The notes under the pieces are model-generated. The model worked only from the letters and a program-made list of their open reading frames with translations, searched no databases and was not told the origin of the DNA. From Lota lota (lineage: Eukaryota > Chordata > Actinopteri > Gadiformes > Lotidae), in contig JACYXH010000314.1 in assembly GCA_026745465.1 (NCBI GenBank), forward strand, positions 762,501 through 826,500: 64,000 nt of DNA, in the 5' to 3' direction. Of this stretch, positions 24,701-64,000 are shown piece after piece; position 1 is the stretch's first letter, and each line of letters begins with the position of its first letter. Both the position numbers and the translations under genes were made by a program.

Positions 24701-25936
24701 TTTATGGCTAATGAATATAATAGAAACCATTCAGCTGGCCATCTCAATATGACACAGGCACAACGAAAATGTATTAAATGATAAACTCCTATACAGGTAC
24801 ACAGCCATCGGTTGGGTACCTAGTATAATGATTAGTAGGCAGAAAGGCCAGAAAAACATAGGATATATATATATTTTTTTTTGTTACATGTGATCATTAA
24901 GCGTGATTCCATATTTCAATCAGTAAAAAAAAAAATAACATGGGTTGCCCCCTCCCATCTCCATGGAGACGTAGCGGAGCTGCCCAGAATAACAAATGGA
25001 CGATTCCTCCACTATAAAACTGTTGTTATTATTTTAGCTGTGAGAGTGATCTGGCTACACCAATAAAACGGCCCCTGTGGTTCTGACCAGGAGGGACAGA
25101 ATGCAATCTTAAAATCTCTACCCTGTGATTAAAGGTTCTCCTCTCCTACTCTACTACTAGTGCATTGGAGAATCAACTCCATCTAACTGGGTCAGTTTAA
25201 ATTGGGTCAACGCCAACAGATGATCCAACTATTTATTAAGCAGCTGTGTACTAGCAGTTCTGTGTGCTTGAGGTATGAGATGTATTGTGAAATGTAAAAT
25301 TGACATTATATCTGTCAAGTACCAAGAGCACATTCGTAGCAATGGCAACCGGGATGTCAATTATGTATTGGATTCAAATTACCTGATACCAGAGAATATG
25401 ATCCCAGCTCACTGGCCAGCAAGATCAAGAGCACTCACTAGTATACTCTATTGACGCATTCTTTTTGAAAGATGATATGCCTATTTTTGGTTAATTACTT
25501 AAAGGGGTGCTTTGGTGCGAGGCTTGAAAATCAAATGATAAAAGATAATATAGAAATCTAGATTTTTGATAAGCATTTTTACTTTAGGAAGTTATATTAG
25601 GCCTACATGTAACATATGCCAGTCAGTTCAAACAAAAGGTTACAGTTGATGTTATGTATTCACTTTAAGACAAAACCTAATAACACTACATAACATACAT
25701 GTTACCCTTTTAATTGAGCCATTCCATAACATTCTGGCCCTAAAGGATGTTGATTCCAGGACTTTTGTATGAGATTTATATGATTAACACATGACCCACT
25801 GACCCAACATTAATTGTAATGCACATCCTATACAGCAGGGGTAGATATTGCATCACGTAAATACTACTAAGCGTTTCTTTCCACACACTTCCTCTCGCGG
25901 TAGTTCCACACCACCACAGGCGGCGGATTTCAGGAG

Positions 25937-37159
<11,223 letters not shown>

Positions 37160-37215
37160 GGTTTTGTTTTCCTCTTGATTCAGGTTTTTCCTCCATTATG
37201 GCCAGGCGTTATGAA

Positions 37216-37221
37216 AATAAA
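37216..37221 (+). terminator. smarcd1 polyadenylation signal
   Basis: AATAAA 57 bases after the stop codon. A second AATAAA at 38417-38422 could serve a long 3' UTR form. Between it and the gpd1 promoter I see nothing else but AT-rich DNA. Confidence 0.5.
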
Positions 37222-38649
37222 CATTGTTGGGCTCTCAGCAATGTGTGTGTGAGGGGGAGAGAACTGGTGGTTACTTGGTATGTATGAATGAAAATCATAT
37301 GGTTTTATTTTTGGGGGATTAAAACCTAGAAAGAAATGGACCTCGGGATTGATGTTTCCATCAAATCGACCCAGTGTCTTAACTCCTATTGATTTTTATG
37401 CTTGAGCCTGTCACGGAAGCATTCCTTTATTTTGTAATGGACTGTGTCCTTGTGTCGGACAACCTTTAATACACCTGTTCCCACACAAGGTATATCCAGG
37501 TACAATGAATTAGTGAATTAATGTGTGGTTCCTGTGTTTTCCCTCCCATCACCGCTCTGCGAGTCAGTTGTACACGCCTGCATCTAAGAACCGCCAGTTC
37601 CCCATCCGGTAGTAGTGGTGGTGAACGCCTTTGTGATTGATGATGCTACTACACTATCACAACGTCACCTGTCATGACTTTTTAACTGGTTTGTGTAGAC
37701 GGTATGACGTGCCTGTCTTTTTCGTCCCTGAATTCCCCCGTACTTTAACTTCTAATGCTTAACCACTTCCGTGAAAATTGGTTTTTGTATTAGGTATGAA
37801 AGGTTCTTATTGTTTTTTCTTGTTTTATTTTTTATTTTATATTGATTATATTAAATGTATTGTTAGCTAGTACACAATTATCAAACAATTAGCTAGTATA
37901 CCTCTAGGCTTGTTTTGTAAAATGCAAAGCAGGAAAAAAAAATTATGTAAAGTAAACTTGTTCTAGGTTTTTTCCAGCTGAAACATTCTTGAATCATTTA
38001 GTACTAAAGCTCCCAGATGGATATTGGTGAATCATCTGCTTTTTAAAAGTTATTTTTTAATCATGAGCAGAGAAGCCATATAAAAACAGATCTAGCCTGG
38101 CTCATTGGTCATTGATTCTGCCTATTCTCTTTATTACATTTTCAGTTGTCGATCTCTGGCAGCCTTTTTTTGTTGTAGTGTTCATTGGATGCAACTTCGT
38201 TTGCATCACTAAAGATTGGTCTGTGGACCTGACAAGCTGGGTCCTTCTATGTTCAGAGTTGTCTAAATACACTAATGTAGTTTGGGGGGGTGGGGGATAT
38301 TAGGAATGCCATTAGGGCTGAAATTATTACAGTGAGGAATCGGGACTATGATTATTTGGAAATTTAGATATTTTCATGGACCAAGGCTATTTTTTCTGTA
38401 TGTTATCTTATGTTATAATAAAGGAAATGTGAAAGTAAGTTTGGTATTTTGTTGTCATTCAATGCTGCCCAATTTTGTACAATTATTAAATACATTTCTA
38501 TTTGACATTGATTCGATCAAATGGTCGTCCTTTACTAACTAATGGATTTACTTTACTTGGTTACTTACTTGTTCTGCCCCGGACCACCATGACGGATCAA
38601 CCAACGAGGTGGGGGGGTTCTCAGCTGTAGGGATTCCTCGCTGCCATAG

Positions 38650-38657
38650 TATAAATA
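38650..38657 (+). promoter_or_regulatory. gpd1 TATA box
   Basis: TATAAATA lies 75 bases upstream of the gpd1 ATG, which puts a start site about 25-30 bases downstream near 38680 and leaves a 5' UTR of some 45 bases. gpd1 is a strongly regulated metabolic gene, so a TATA promoter is plausible. Confidence 0.65.
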
Positions 38658-38724
38658 CACTGTCTCTAGCTCTGGCCGTCTTCGCACCGGGGGTTGAGAC
38701 GCCGATACGAACCAACCTAACATT

Positions 38725-39240
38725 ATGGCAGCGGCAAAGAAAGTCTGCATCATTGGCTCCGGTAACTGGTGAGCATTTCATTTGCACTTCTCGTCAGAAC
38801 AGCGAGCGACTTGTTCTGTATCTGGAACCTCTTTACCAGCCTGTTTTTAAAAGGGTCAATGTCTATCACTGTGGCTTTTTTTTGTTTTTGGTAGACAGTT
38901 TAGCGATCAACTTATATGGTGAGTCGCTGAAGGTGTTGTCACTCACCACCGCTGCTGTGACGCGATACTGTCCTCGGTGTCTGGCGGTTTACGGGCACCC
39001 TCACCGGGGTTCACATGCACTTCTGGGATATTTGGAATATATGGAAAAGACCTTCGTGGTGGCTGTGGGCTGTGTGGGGGTCTATGATTTGAAGAGTGGG
39101 TGTGATGGGTTTGTGCCAAACTGTTCAGCTTCAGTGTTTCTTTAGTGATTCTCTAGACCAATTTATACGACTGAAAGCCGTAGAAGCCGAGGTCTCTTCT
39201 ATGTATTGTATGACATGTAGATCTATATATATATTGGCTA

Positions 39241-39272
<32 letters not shown>

Positions 39273-42007
39273 TGGCTTCCAGCCAATAACATATAGGCTA
39301 TACTTCCAATTGAATAATTTATCAGGTTGTACGTAGCCTGTGTTATTGGATAAATGATAAATGTCTACCTTGTTAACCAATGTAATATTTACACGTTCAA
39401 GGTTATTGTTGTCCTCGAATCAGTAGCCTAACTTTCATGGAACCATTGTCAACCGCACTGCTCTGCCTCCAGGGGGTCTGCCATCGCCAAGATAGTGGGT
39501 GCCAATGCAGCCAAGTATGACCAGTTTGACACGACGGTGAACATGTGGGTTTTTGAGGAGATGATCGAGGGCAGAAAACTCACCGAAATCATCAACACAG
39601 ACCATGAAAATGTTAAATATTTGCCCGGTCACAAGCTTCCCCCCAACGTGGTGAGCAGTACTCTTTGAACACATTTTCATACAAAATGTCATTCAATTGT
39701 TGAATATAATGTTTGCAGGCTATTAGTAGTCAAAGGGAATGTCCTACTCACGATGATGGTGCATATTTAACTTGTTTTAGTAGGTGTATAATAATTTAAT
39801 AAAAACTCAAACAAGCTTGACAGTAATAGGCCTAGAGCTTCACTGTTGTTGTTGATATGTTTAAAACATTATAATTTCTTCCGTCTCCCAGGTGGCAGTC
39901 CCCGACTTGGCGGAGGCAGCGAAGGGAGCCGACATCCTGATCTTCGTGGTCCCCCACCAGTTCATTGTCCGAGTGTGCGACACCATCAGGGAACATATAA
40001 AAAAGGACGCCGTCGGCATGTCTCTCATCAAGGTGGGGGGCAACAATTACTTTGTAAAAAGTAACGTATCTTTTCCCAGTACCACTTTTCAATATCTCTC
40101 CTTTTAAAATTAACCCCAACCAATCCATATTAGCAGTCGTTGTGGTGAAATCCTGTTCCAGGTAGAGCAGCTCTTGTCTCTTGTAAAGATTAGGCTAAGT
40201 AACCATTTGACATGGTTCTAAACGTACTTTAATGAGTTGGTGTAGGATAGAGCATGTACCTTTTGTATTTGTAACCATTCTTCAAAACCTAAAACAATAT
40301 GAATGCACATATAATATTGATATTTGTTATGGAGAAAAATGTATTGAATTTTGATGATTTAATTTATATTAAGTTGTGTAAGTTGACGTCATCATGTTTG
40401 TGATTGCATTTTGCAGGGTGTAGATGAGGGCCCAGATGGACTGAGGCTGATCTCGGAGGTGATCAGAGGAAAGCTGGGTATCACTATGACCGTCCTTATG
40501 GGAGCAAACATAGCCAATGAGGTCGCTGAGGAGAAGTTTTGTGAAACCACCATTGGTACGGACCACAGATTTAATAGGAAAGTAATTCCAAAATGACATG
40601 ATTTAACCAAATTGTAAAAAGCTCAATCAGGTCATGCTTTTATAGCTTGAGCCCTTTGGTGGATGAACCTGCCAAACAAACGGTGACGGTTTTATTAAGG
40701 TTGCAAGGACAAAGTGAATGGACCCATTCTGAAGGAACTGATGCAGACCACTAACTTCCGCGTGACTGTGGTGGCGGAGTCAGACGTGGTGGAGATCTGT
40801 GGAGCACTCAAGGTCAGAGGTCCTCCTTTTATCTTAAATGTAACTATTTTAGTCTGCCAGACTAGAGCATGGCTGACCCATGCAACTGTAACTTTGATCA
40901 GAGGTTAAAAACATTTGAAATACTTGGTAGCTGGGTAGGGATTGTTTTTGTACCCATAGTAATAGCATCTATAATTAATCATTCTTGTTTTTTAACTATG
41001 CATTGCATATTATATTGCTGTATCTATTCAGTATGTTTTGCAGTAATCCGTCTGTTTAAAGTGCATCATCATCGTGCATCTGAGCCTGAGAATATAAATA
41101 TTTAGGCCTGGACCCTTGATTCTATTTGTGTGAATCGTTAAATGAACCATAGAACATCGTGGCGGTGGGCGCAGGCTTCTGCGACGGCCTGGGCTTCGGA
41201 GACAACACCAAGGCCGCAGTGATCCGCCTGGGCCTGATGGAGATGATCGCCTTTGCCAAGGTGTTCTGTACTGACGGGCCGGTCTCTCCCACCACCTTCC
41301 TGGAGAGCTGCGGCGTGGCCGACCTCATCACCACCTGCTACGGCGGACGCAACCGCAAGATCGCCGAGGCCTTCGCCAAAACAGGAAAGGTAGGTGTGTA
41401 GGTCTTGTGACATGAGATGGGAGCAGCTGTTGAGGCTGTCTCACTTTTCTGTGTCACTCTCCCAGTGTTTTTCGTTCTGAAGACATTGTCATGTTCACAT
41501 GTAATACCGTCGGTATCCAAAATGTGAACCGTGTGCCTGTCTAGACCATCGAGGAGCTGGAGAATGAGATGCTGAACGGACAGAAGCTTCAGGGACCGGC
41601 AACTGCAGGGGAGGTCAACCGTATCCTGAAATCCAAACACATGGTTGACAAGTGAGTTGCTTTGTATTGGACACAATTAATTGGTACAAAAAAATATACA
41701 ATTAAATGTTTGTTGTGGTAAATGGGGTTCTTATATCCTTTGTTGATGCAGTATACTATCAACAGCTCTTAAAATAACCTGCAACAGGATTTTGGTTAAA
41801 GTTCCCATTAAACATTGTCCTGTAGGGTTATGGTGGCACTGGTATAAAGGGATATCAAATCACTCCAAACTAGCATGAAATGGTCAACAGTCTTCTCTTG
41901 AACTCTCCAGGTTCCCTCTGTTCAATGCGGTGTACCAGATTTGCTTTAACGGTCACCCGGTCACAGAATTCATCAGCTGTCTGCAGAACCACCCAGTGCA
42001 CGTGTAA
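38725..42007 (+). CDS. gpd1: Glycerol-3-phosphate dehydrogenase [NAD+], cytosolic (8 exons, complete)
   Basis: The enzyme interconverts dihydroxyacetone phosphate and glycerol-3-phosphate using NADH/NAD+. It feeds lipid synthesis and the glycerophosphate shuttle in the cytosol. Exons: 38725-38768, 39473-39650, 39892-40032, 40417-40555, 40700-40812, 41153-41389, 41545-41651, 41911-42007. They total 1056 nt, or 351 residues (human 349). The Rossmann motif [14 protein letters not shown] begins at residue 11. The conserved SLIKGVDEG supplies Lys121, and [22 protein letters not shown] supplies the catalytic Lys205 exactly at the exon 5/6 joint. The substrate-phosphate loop [11 protein letters not shown] is intact. 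The C-terminus is [15 protein letters not shown]1L is less likely given the gene neighbours and sequence. Signals AATAAA at 42162 and 42478 follow. Confidence 0.97.
39233..39272. repeat. (TA)n patch with small flanking hairpin
   Basis: Two TATATA tracts lie next to ATTGGCTTCCAGCCAAT in gpd1 intron 1. Confidence 0.85.
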
Positions 42008-42161
42008 CAGAACCAGCTGACCGTAGGACACTTGAACATGTAGGCTGAAGCTAGCCGAGGTGACAACACAACGAAAACCTAGTGGCATGACAGTTGTACC
42101 TCATCTACTAAAATTATCATCTTTTGTTGAAGTATGGAAGTGACTTACCTGGGCTTCAACC

Positions 42162-42483
42162 AATAAAACAAAATCCCGGTGGTTTTGTTTAATTTCAGTA
42201 TTACTTTGTTAGATTCAGATGTTACTGAAACACACATGTTACAACTGGGTCCGATATTTAAGGTATGACTTATTCTCATTGTGACTTGAATTAATTTGTC
42301 CTTCATTTCAACTTAACTGTAACTTAAGTGCCTTAGCATTGCCATTTGACAAATATGTATGCTTTGTTTTTACACCCATCTCTGATGCAAGTGACATCAG
42401 TTTCTTAACCACAGTGCAGTGACTGTCCGTTTTTTTAAAGGTATACTGCAATATATGAAACAACTTGTACTAAGCTTAATAAA
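42162..42483 (+). terminator. gpd1 polyadenylation signals
   Basis: AATAAA at 42162-42167 (proximal) and AATAAA at 42478-42483 (distal) bracket a 3' UTR of roughly 0.17 or 0.5 kb. Confidence 0.5.
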
Positions 42484-43972
42484 GTATTTGAGGCATACAA
42501 GTGTATGGTTATTTTATTTGTATTTTTACTTCAGATTGTATCATGTTGACCTTTTTTAAATGGAATGATCTTGTTCATGCTTGGTGGAAGGTTTTTAACA
42601 AAGGCATGCTCTTTTCTGCCTGACTGTAACCTCATCTGAGCCAGACTAAACTGCTACTCTAAACGTTTCACCTTTACCATTTTCTAGAGTGGCCATTTTG
42701 ACCTTTCTCAAAGTTCATGGCCTGCAAAAGATATGGGCACCCTTTACACGTGAATCAAGAACGATAACGGGTCTTTCTGAGATAATGATAAATAAACTTT
42801 GATTTGATTAATAGATTAACTCAATATTTAAATATATGATTGACTGTTGCTTCATTTTCTATTTACAATTTAAGCTTTAACATGTGAGAATTAAGCCACA
42901 CAATGTAATTTAATCAAGAATATCTCTTGAGATGTCAGTATCATGTCCATTTTTTGTTTGTAAAGTAGAGTGTATGGGTTTTAATTACACCTATTATTGG
43001 ATGACAATGGAGAAATAAATCCTATGACGCAACCACAGGAAGCTTGAATCAGTGGAGTAGTACGTGACCCGTCTGTGTCTTGAGTAAGACAAACCAATGG
43101 CTACTGAGTCACTGCAAATCGTGTGGTCATCCTCTAATGACCGTGCATTTATTAACTGTTCTTCGTTTCATGGCCACCCTCCCTTGCATAGCTACTAAGC
43201 CAACTGCCCATTACTTTTCTAATAATAACATGATGCACCAATGGGCAAAGGTGGATCTATAATTAGATGGTAGAGTTTGAATAGCATTGCAGCTGCCTTA
43301 TCCTACTTATCCTAGGTACTAGAACTGAAGAAATCAAACATTCCTCCCCAAGATACAGTAGTCTACCTATTCTGGACATTAAATTAATGTATAGACCTAC
43401 ATTCAAAAAAAAGTGTGGCTTTCAGATTGGCTCTAATTATTTAGTAATTTTGTCTCAATAATTGTATAATGCAGTTTACATTTGGGTTAGAGCTGGATTT
43501 ATTGTCTGTGTCCAAATAAATGTAAATGTCACGTGTATGTAGTTGTACCGTGAATGGCCACTTGATGGTGCCCTTCTCCCTTTAATCCGCACATTACTTC
43601 AGGTCAACTGTTTAATTTCTTCCTGTTTCACCAATTGTAGCGTTGTATGTCTATACATGCATAGTTCTGATTATTGGACCAATGTCAGTCAACATGTATA
43701 AGAAAGGGGAACGCGGGTCAATTAAAGTAACAAGTGATATGGTCATGAATGCTGTAGGGTCGTCCACCCATCACTTGTTGAGTGTCTTGCTCTAACGTTA
43801 ACCGTCGGGAGTTGACACCGCCTTTACTTCCTCAATCCCAGTCCTCTTTAGGGCGGTAGTTGGGGGCTGGGGAGTCATCTATACTGGCCCCAGGGTAGAG
43901 AAGACGTTCTGGGACACTTTCTTCCCCGAGAAACGAAACAATTTGGACGGTTTGGCGGTGCAAGACTAAAGC
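42484..43972. other. Intergenic region gpd1-cers5
   Basis: About 1.5 kb that is AT-rich at first and GC-richer over the last 250 bases. No TATA box is seen before the cers5 ATG, so the cers5 promoter is probably TATA-less. No other gene is recognised. Confidence 0.6.
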
Positions 43973-62102
<18,130 letters not shown>

Positions 62103-63041
62103 CACCCTGACTGGAGGGGGCCTTTCTGCATCCAACAATTTCCCAGACGCCCCCCCCCCCCCCAGCTCACTTACCTACTCATACACGGCAGCAACAGCCA
62201 CACTAACATGCTGCAATGGAACAGCAGTACCGCGCAGACACTGGATCAAAGAAATCCCATACGATTGTATTTGATTACTTTATAGTGAGGGAGTCAGGGC
62301 TTAGGAAGTGGTAAGTTAACGGAAGATTAAAATCCGTTGAAAAGAGTGATTTGTATATCCTGTTATTATGGCATTTGATGAGAAGCGTATTTGTCTTAAA
62401 GGCGAGTTCTGCTGCAAATTGTTTGCTTCTAGGTTCTCTTCCAGTTTTATTGGTCGGGTGAACTTGGGTTTTGTTTTTTAACACATTGTTCTGTGAATGC
62501 TATTTTGTTGATTTAATATTGATCAAATTGCAATTGGTTTGTATTACCGCTTTTGATTGCCTGTGTTTATAGATAGGTAACTTTGTTTATGTTATGTTAA
62601 TTATGTATAATATTGCGGTCACTGCCTTCTGAAAAATCCAGGTGTGAGAATCTACAGTATCATATACTCAATATTTGTTACACTTATTTACTTTTCTGTG
62701 TGTATGTTTCTTTCCTCCAAAGAATAGTCATGTTTATTGGTTGACAATTATTATTTATTTTACAACCAATCACACCATCTTGCAATTATTGAGGGCAACT
62801 GGTGTTCATTAAACAGATATGATTGGCAATGTATTCGCCACTGGTACATTTGGTTAAACAGTTTGTGTTCATAGTTACAATAATTTAGTATGCAACAGAA
62901 ACAATTCAGCTACCTTGTGCATGGACATTACCATAATTTACAATCGATTTGTGTCCATAGATAGATCTTCAAGACTTTGTAATGGTCAAATCAAACATGA
63001 ATATCAATTTCAATGAAAACTGAAAGTAGTCCATTTAGTCT
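62103..63041. other. Convergent 3' region between cers5 and cox14
   Basis: The two stop codons are only 939 bases apart on opposite strands. A C-run at 62149-62162 follows the cers5 stop. The cers5 strand has ATTAAA at 62808-62813 but no AATAAA that I found. The cox14 strand has AATAAA (TTTATT on +) at 62754-62759 and 62733-62738. The 3' UTRs may therefore overlap. Confidence 0.5.
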
Positions 63042-63212
63042 TTAATTCACTCCCGAGTCCTGGTTTTCTGCTGCAATTTGGAGCTGTTTCTGTTTCTGCA
63101 TATAGCGGTATCCTCGCATTACACACAGGTAACCACCATAGACGGTCAGCAGCATCATTGATCCAGAAAAGGCCCGATACCCAAAATCAGCCAGGCGCTT
63201 TCCAGAAACCAT
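63042..63212 (-). CDS. cox14: COX14, cytochrome c oxidase assembly factor
   Basis: This is a small inner-mitochondrial-membrane protein that couples COX1 synthesis to complex IV assembly. The single coding exon gives 56 residues (human 57). It has [20 protein letters not shown], one membrane segment ([14 protein letters not shown]), a basic stretch ([11 protein letters not shown]) and the C-terminus [19 protein letters not shown] is shared with the human protein as I remember it. I chose the ATG at 63212 because CTCACCATGG is a good start context and CATCAG just upstream (exon from about 63225) looks like a splice acceptor. The in-frame extension upstream is therefore intron. A noncoding 5' exon should lie further right. 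Confidence 0.92.
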   Translation of the reverse strand: MVSGKRLADFGYRAFSGSMMLLTVYGGYLCVMRGYRYMQKQKQLQIAAENQDSGVN

Positions 63213-63225
63213 GGTGAGAGCGATC

Positions 63226-64000
63226 CTGATGGAATTAAACGAAAACTTAATTACGGGAAACACTTTCATGCAATCAAATATGGTTAACAATTGCTAGACA
63301 TGCTGCAAGAATAACATTGCGAATGTAAAAAGGTATTTGATGTAATTTCTGTCTCTTTGGGTCTCTAAATCCAAACAATATCAAGATACGTAGGTTGACG
63401 TCGTGAAGTATTATGCGAAAATGGGAGGGGTTATGTCTTCACCACAATTGCCTGTGAAAATCTATCTGCTGTGACTACGCATAAATCCTGTTTACGGACG
63501 ATATTGACGATAAAAATATTTGACATTCAACAGATATTCACGTTCTGAATAACAGCGACGTGACGGGCTGTAATTTAAAATTCTAACTAAAGACGTGATC
63601 GCCGGTGTGAGCCCCGGGTGTCTGGCGGTGTATCGTTTGGTCAATATTTAATCACAATAGGCGAATGTTCCTTAAACAATAGCCTAACTAAAATGCAATA
63701 AAACTGGAGACGTCTCATGTTACAAATGTTCCAATTGAAAATAAAAAATAAATAAATAAAGCCTTAAAACACGAATACACACGTACTCGTTGAAATTCAG
63801 ATTGTGTATTCGATTCGAGTTCTTTGGTATTTCTGGCATGCCATATACTGAGTCGTTAACTCCGGATTGATTATATGAATGAATTCAGCCAGCCGTCTTC
63901 TCCGCGGGGAAAGCCAACAACAATCCTTCATCCCACGCATGATCATGATAGAGGGGCTATGTCCGTTGTCAATGTTTTGGTAAAAATGGGAGAGCGAATA
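63226..64000 (-). other. cox14 intron 1 and probable promoter side
   Basis: No coding sequence is recognised. The branch/acceptor side of the intron is AATTCCATCAG on the - strand. The first noncoding exon and promoter probably lie within or just beyond this stretch, but I cannot place them. Confidence 0.45.

Noticed and set aside
41138-41413. Antisense open frame over gpd1 exon 6
   Set aside because: Codon-biased GC-rich exon shadow; the sense strand encodes the conserved catalytic region.
63213-63290. N-terminal extension of COX14 ([11 protein letters not shown]...)
   Set aside because: It crosses a likely splice acceptor, and the family starts at the downstream Met in a good start context.

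Overview
The window is vertebrate nuclear DNA, almost certainly from a ray-finned (teleost) fish. It carries spliced genes with GT/AG introns, long perfect dinucleotide arrays, tRNA-derived SINEs of teleost type, short hairpin MITEs and LTR relics. I cannot name the species. Four multi-exon genes lie on the + strand and one small gene on the - strand. I assembled the exons by eye from frame, splice sites and remembered vertebrate orthologues. The four spliced coding lengths all come out as whole codons.

Layout. 1-7497 is noncoding, probably intron of the first gene, with a foldback element that holds an LTR fragment, a hAT relic and microsatellites. 7498-17603 holds the last seven coding exons of asic1 (acid-sensing ion channel 1); its 5' half lies left of the window. 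17604-25936 is an 8 kb gene-free stretch. 25937-37159 is smarcd1 (BAF60A, SWI/SNF subunit), complete in 13 coding exons. 38725-42007 is gpd1 (cytosolic glycerol-3-phosphate dehydrogenase), complete in 8 exons behind a TATA box. 43973-62102 is cers5 (ceramide synthase), complete in 10 exons with a 7.5 kb first intron. 63042-63212 on the - strand is cox14 (cytochrome c oxidase assembly factor), tail-to-tail with cers5. The same five genes cluster on human 12q13, so this is an old vertebrate synteny block. They are separate transcription units, not a pathway.

The most unusual structures are in noncoding DNA. They include a head-to-head LTR palindrome with a primer-binding site and a 5-bp target duplication (46502-47148), with a decayed gene of a widespread uncharacterised family beside it (47329-48200). 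The end of the asic1 TM2 exon and its splice donor are triplicated inside a CT microsatellite (13991-14160). An exactly 45-bp-periodic minisatellite (15110-15357) abuts a 0.6 kb foldback element. Four perfect hairpins have 13-18 bp stems and 3-7 nt loops. Microsatellites or homopolymers also sit directly against splice sites of asic1 and smarcd1.
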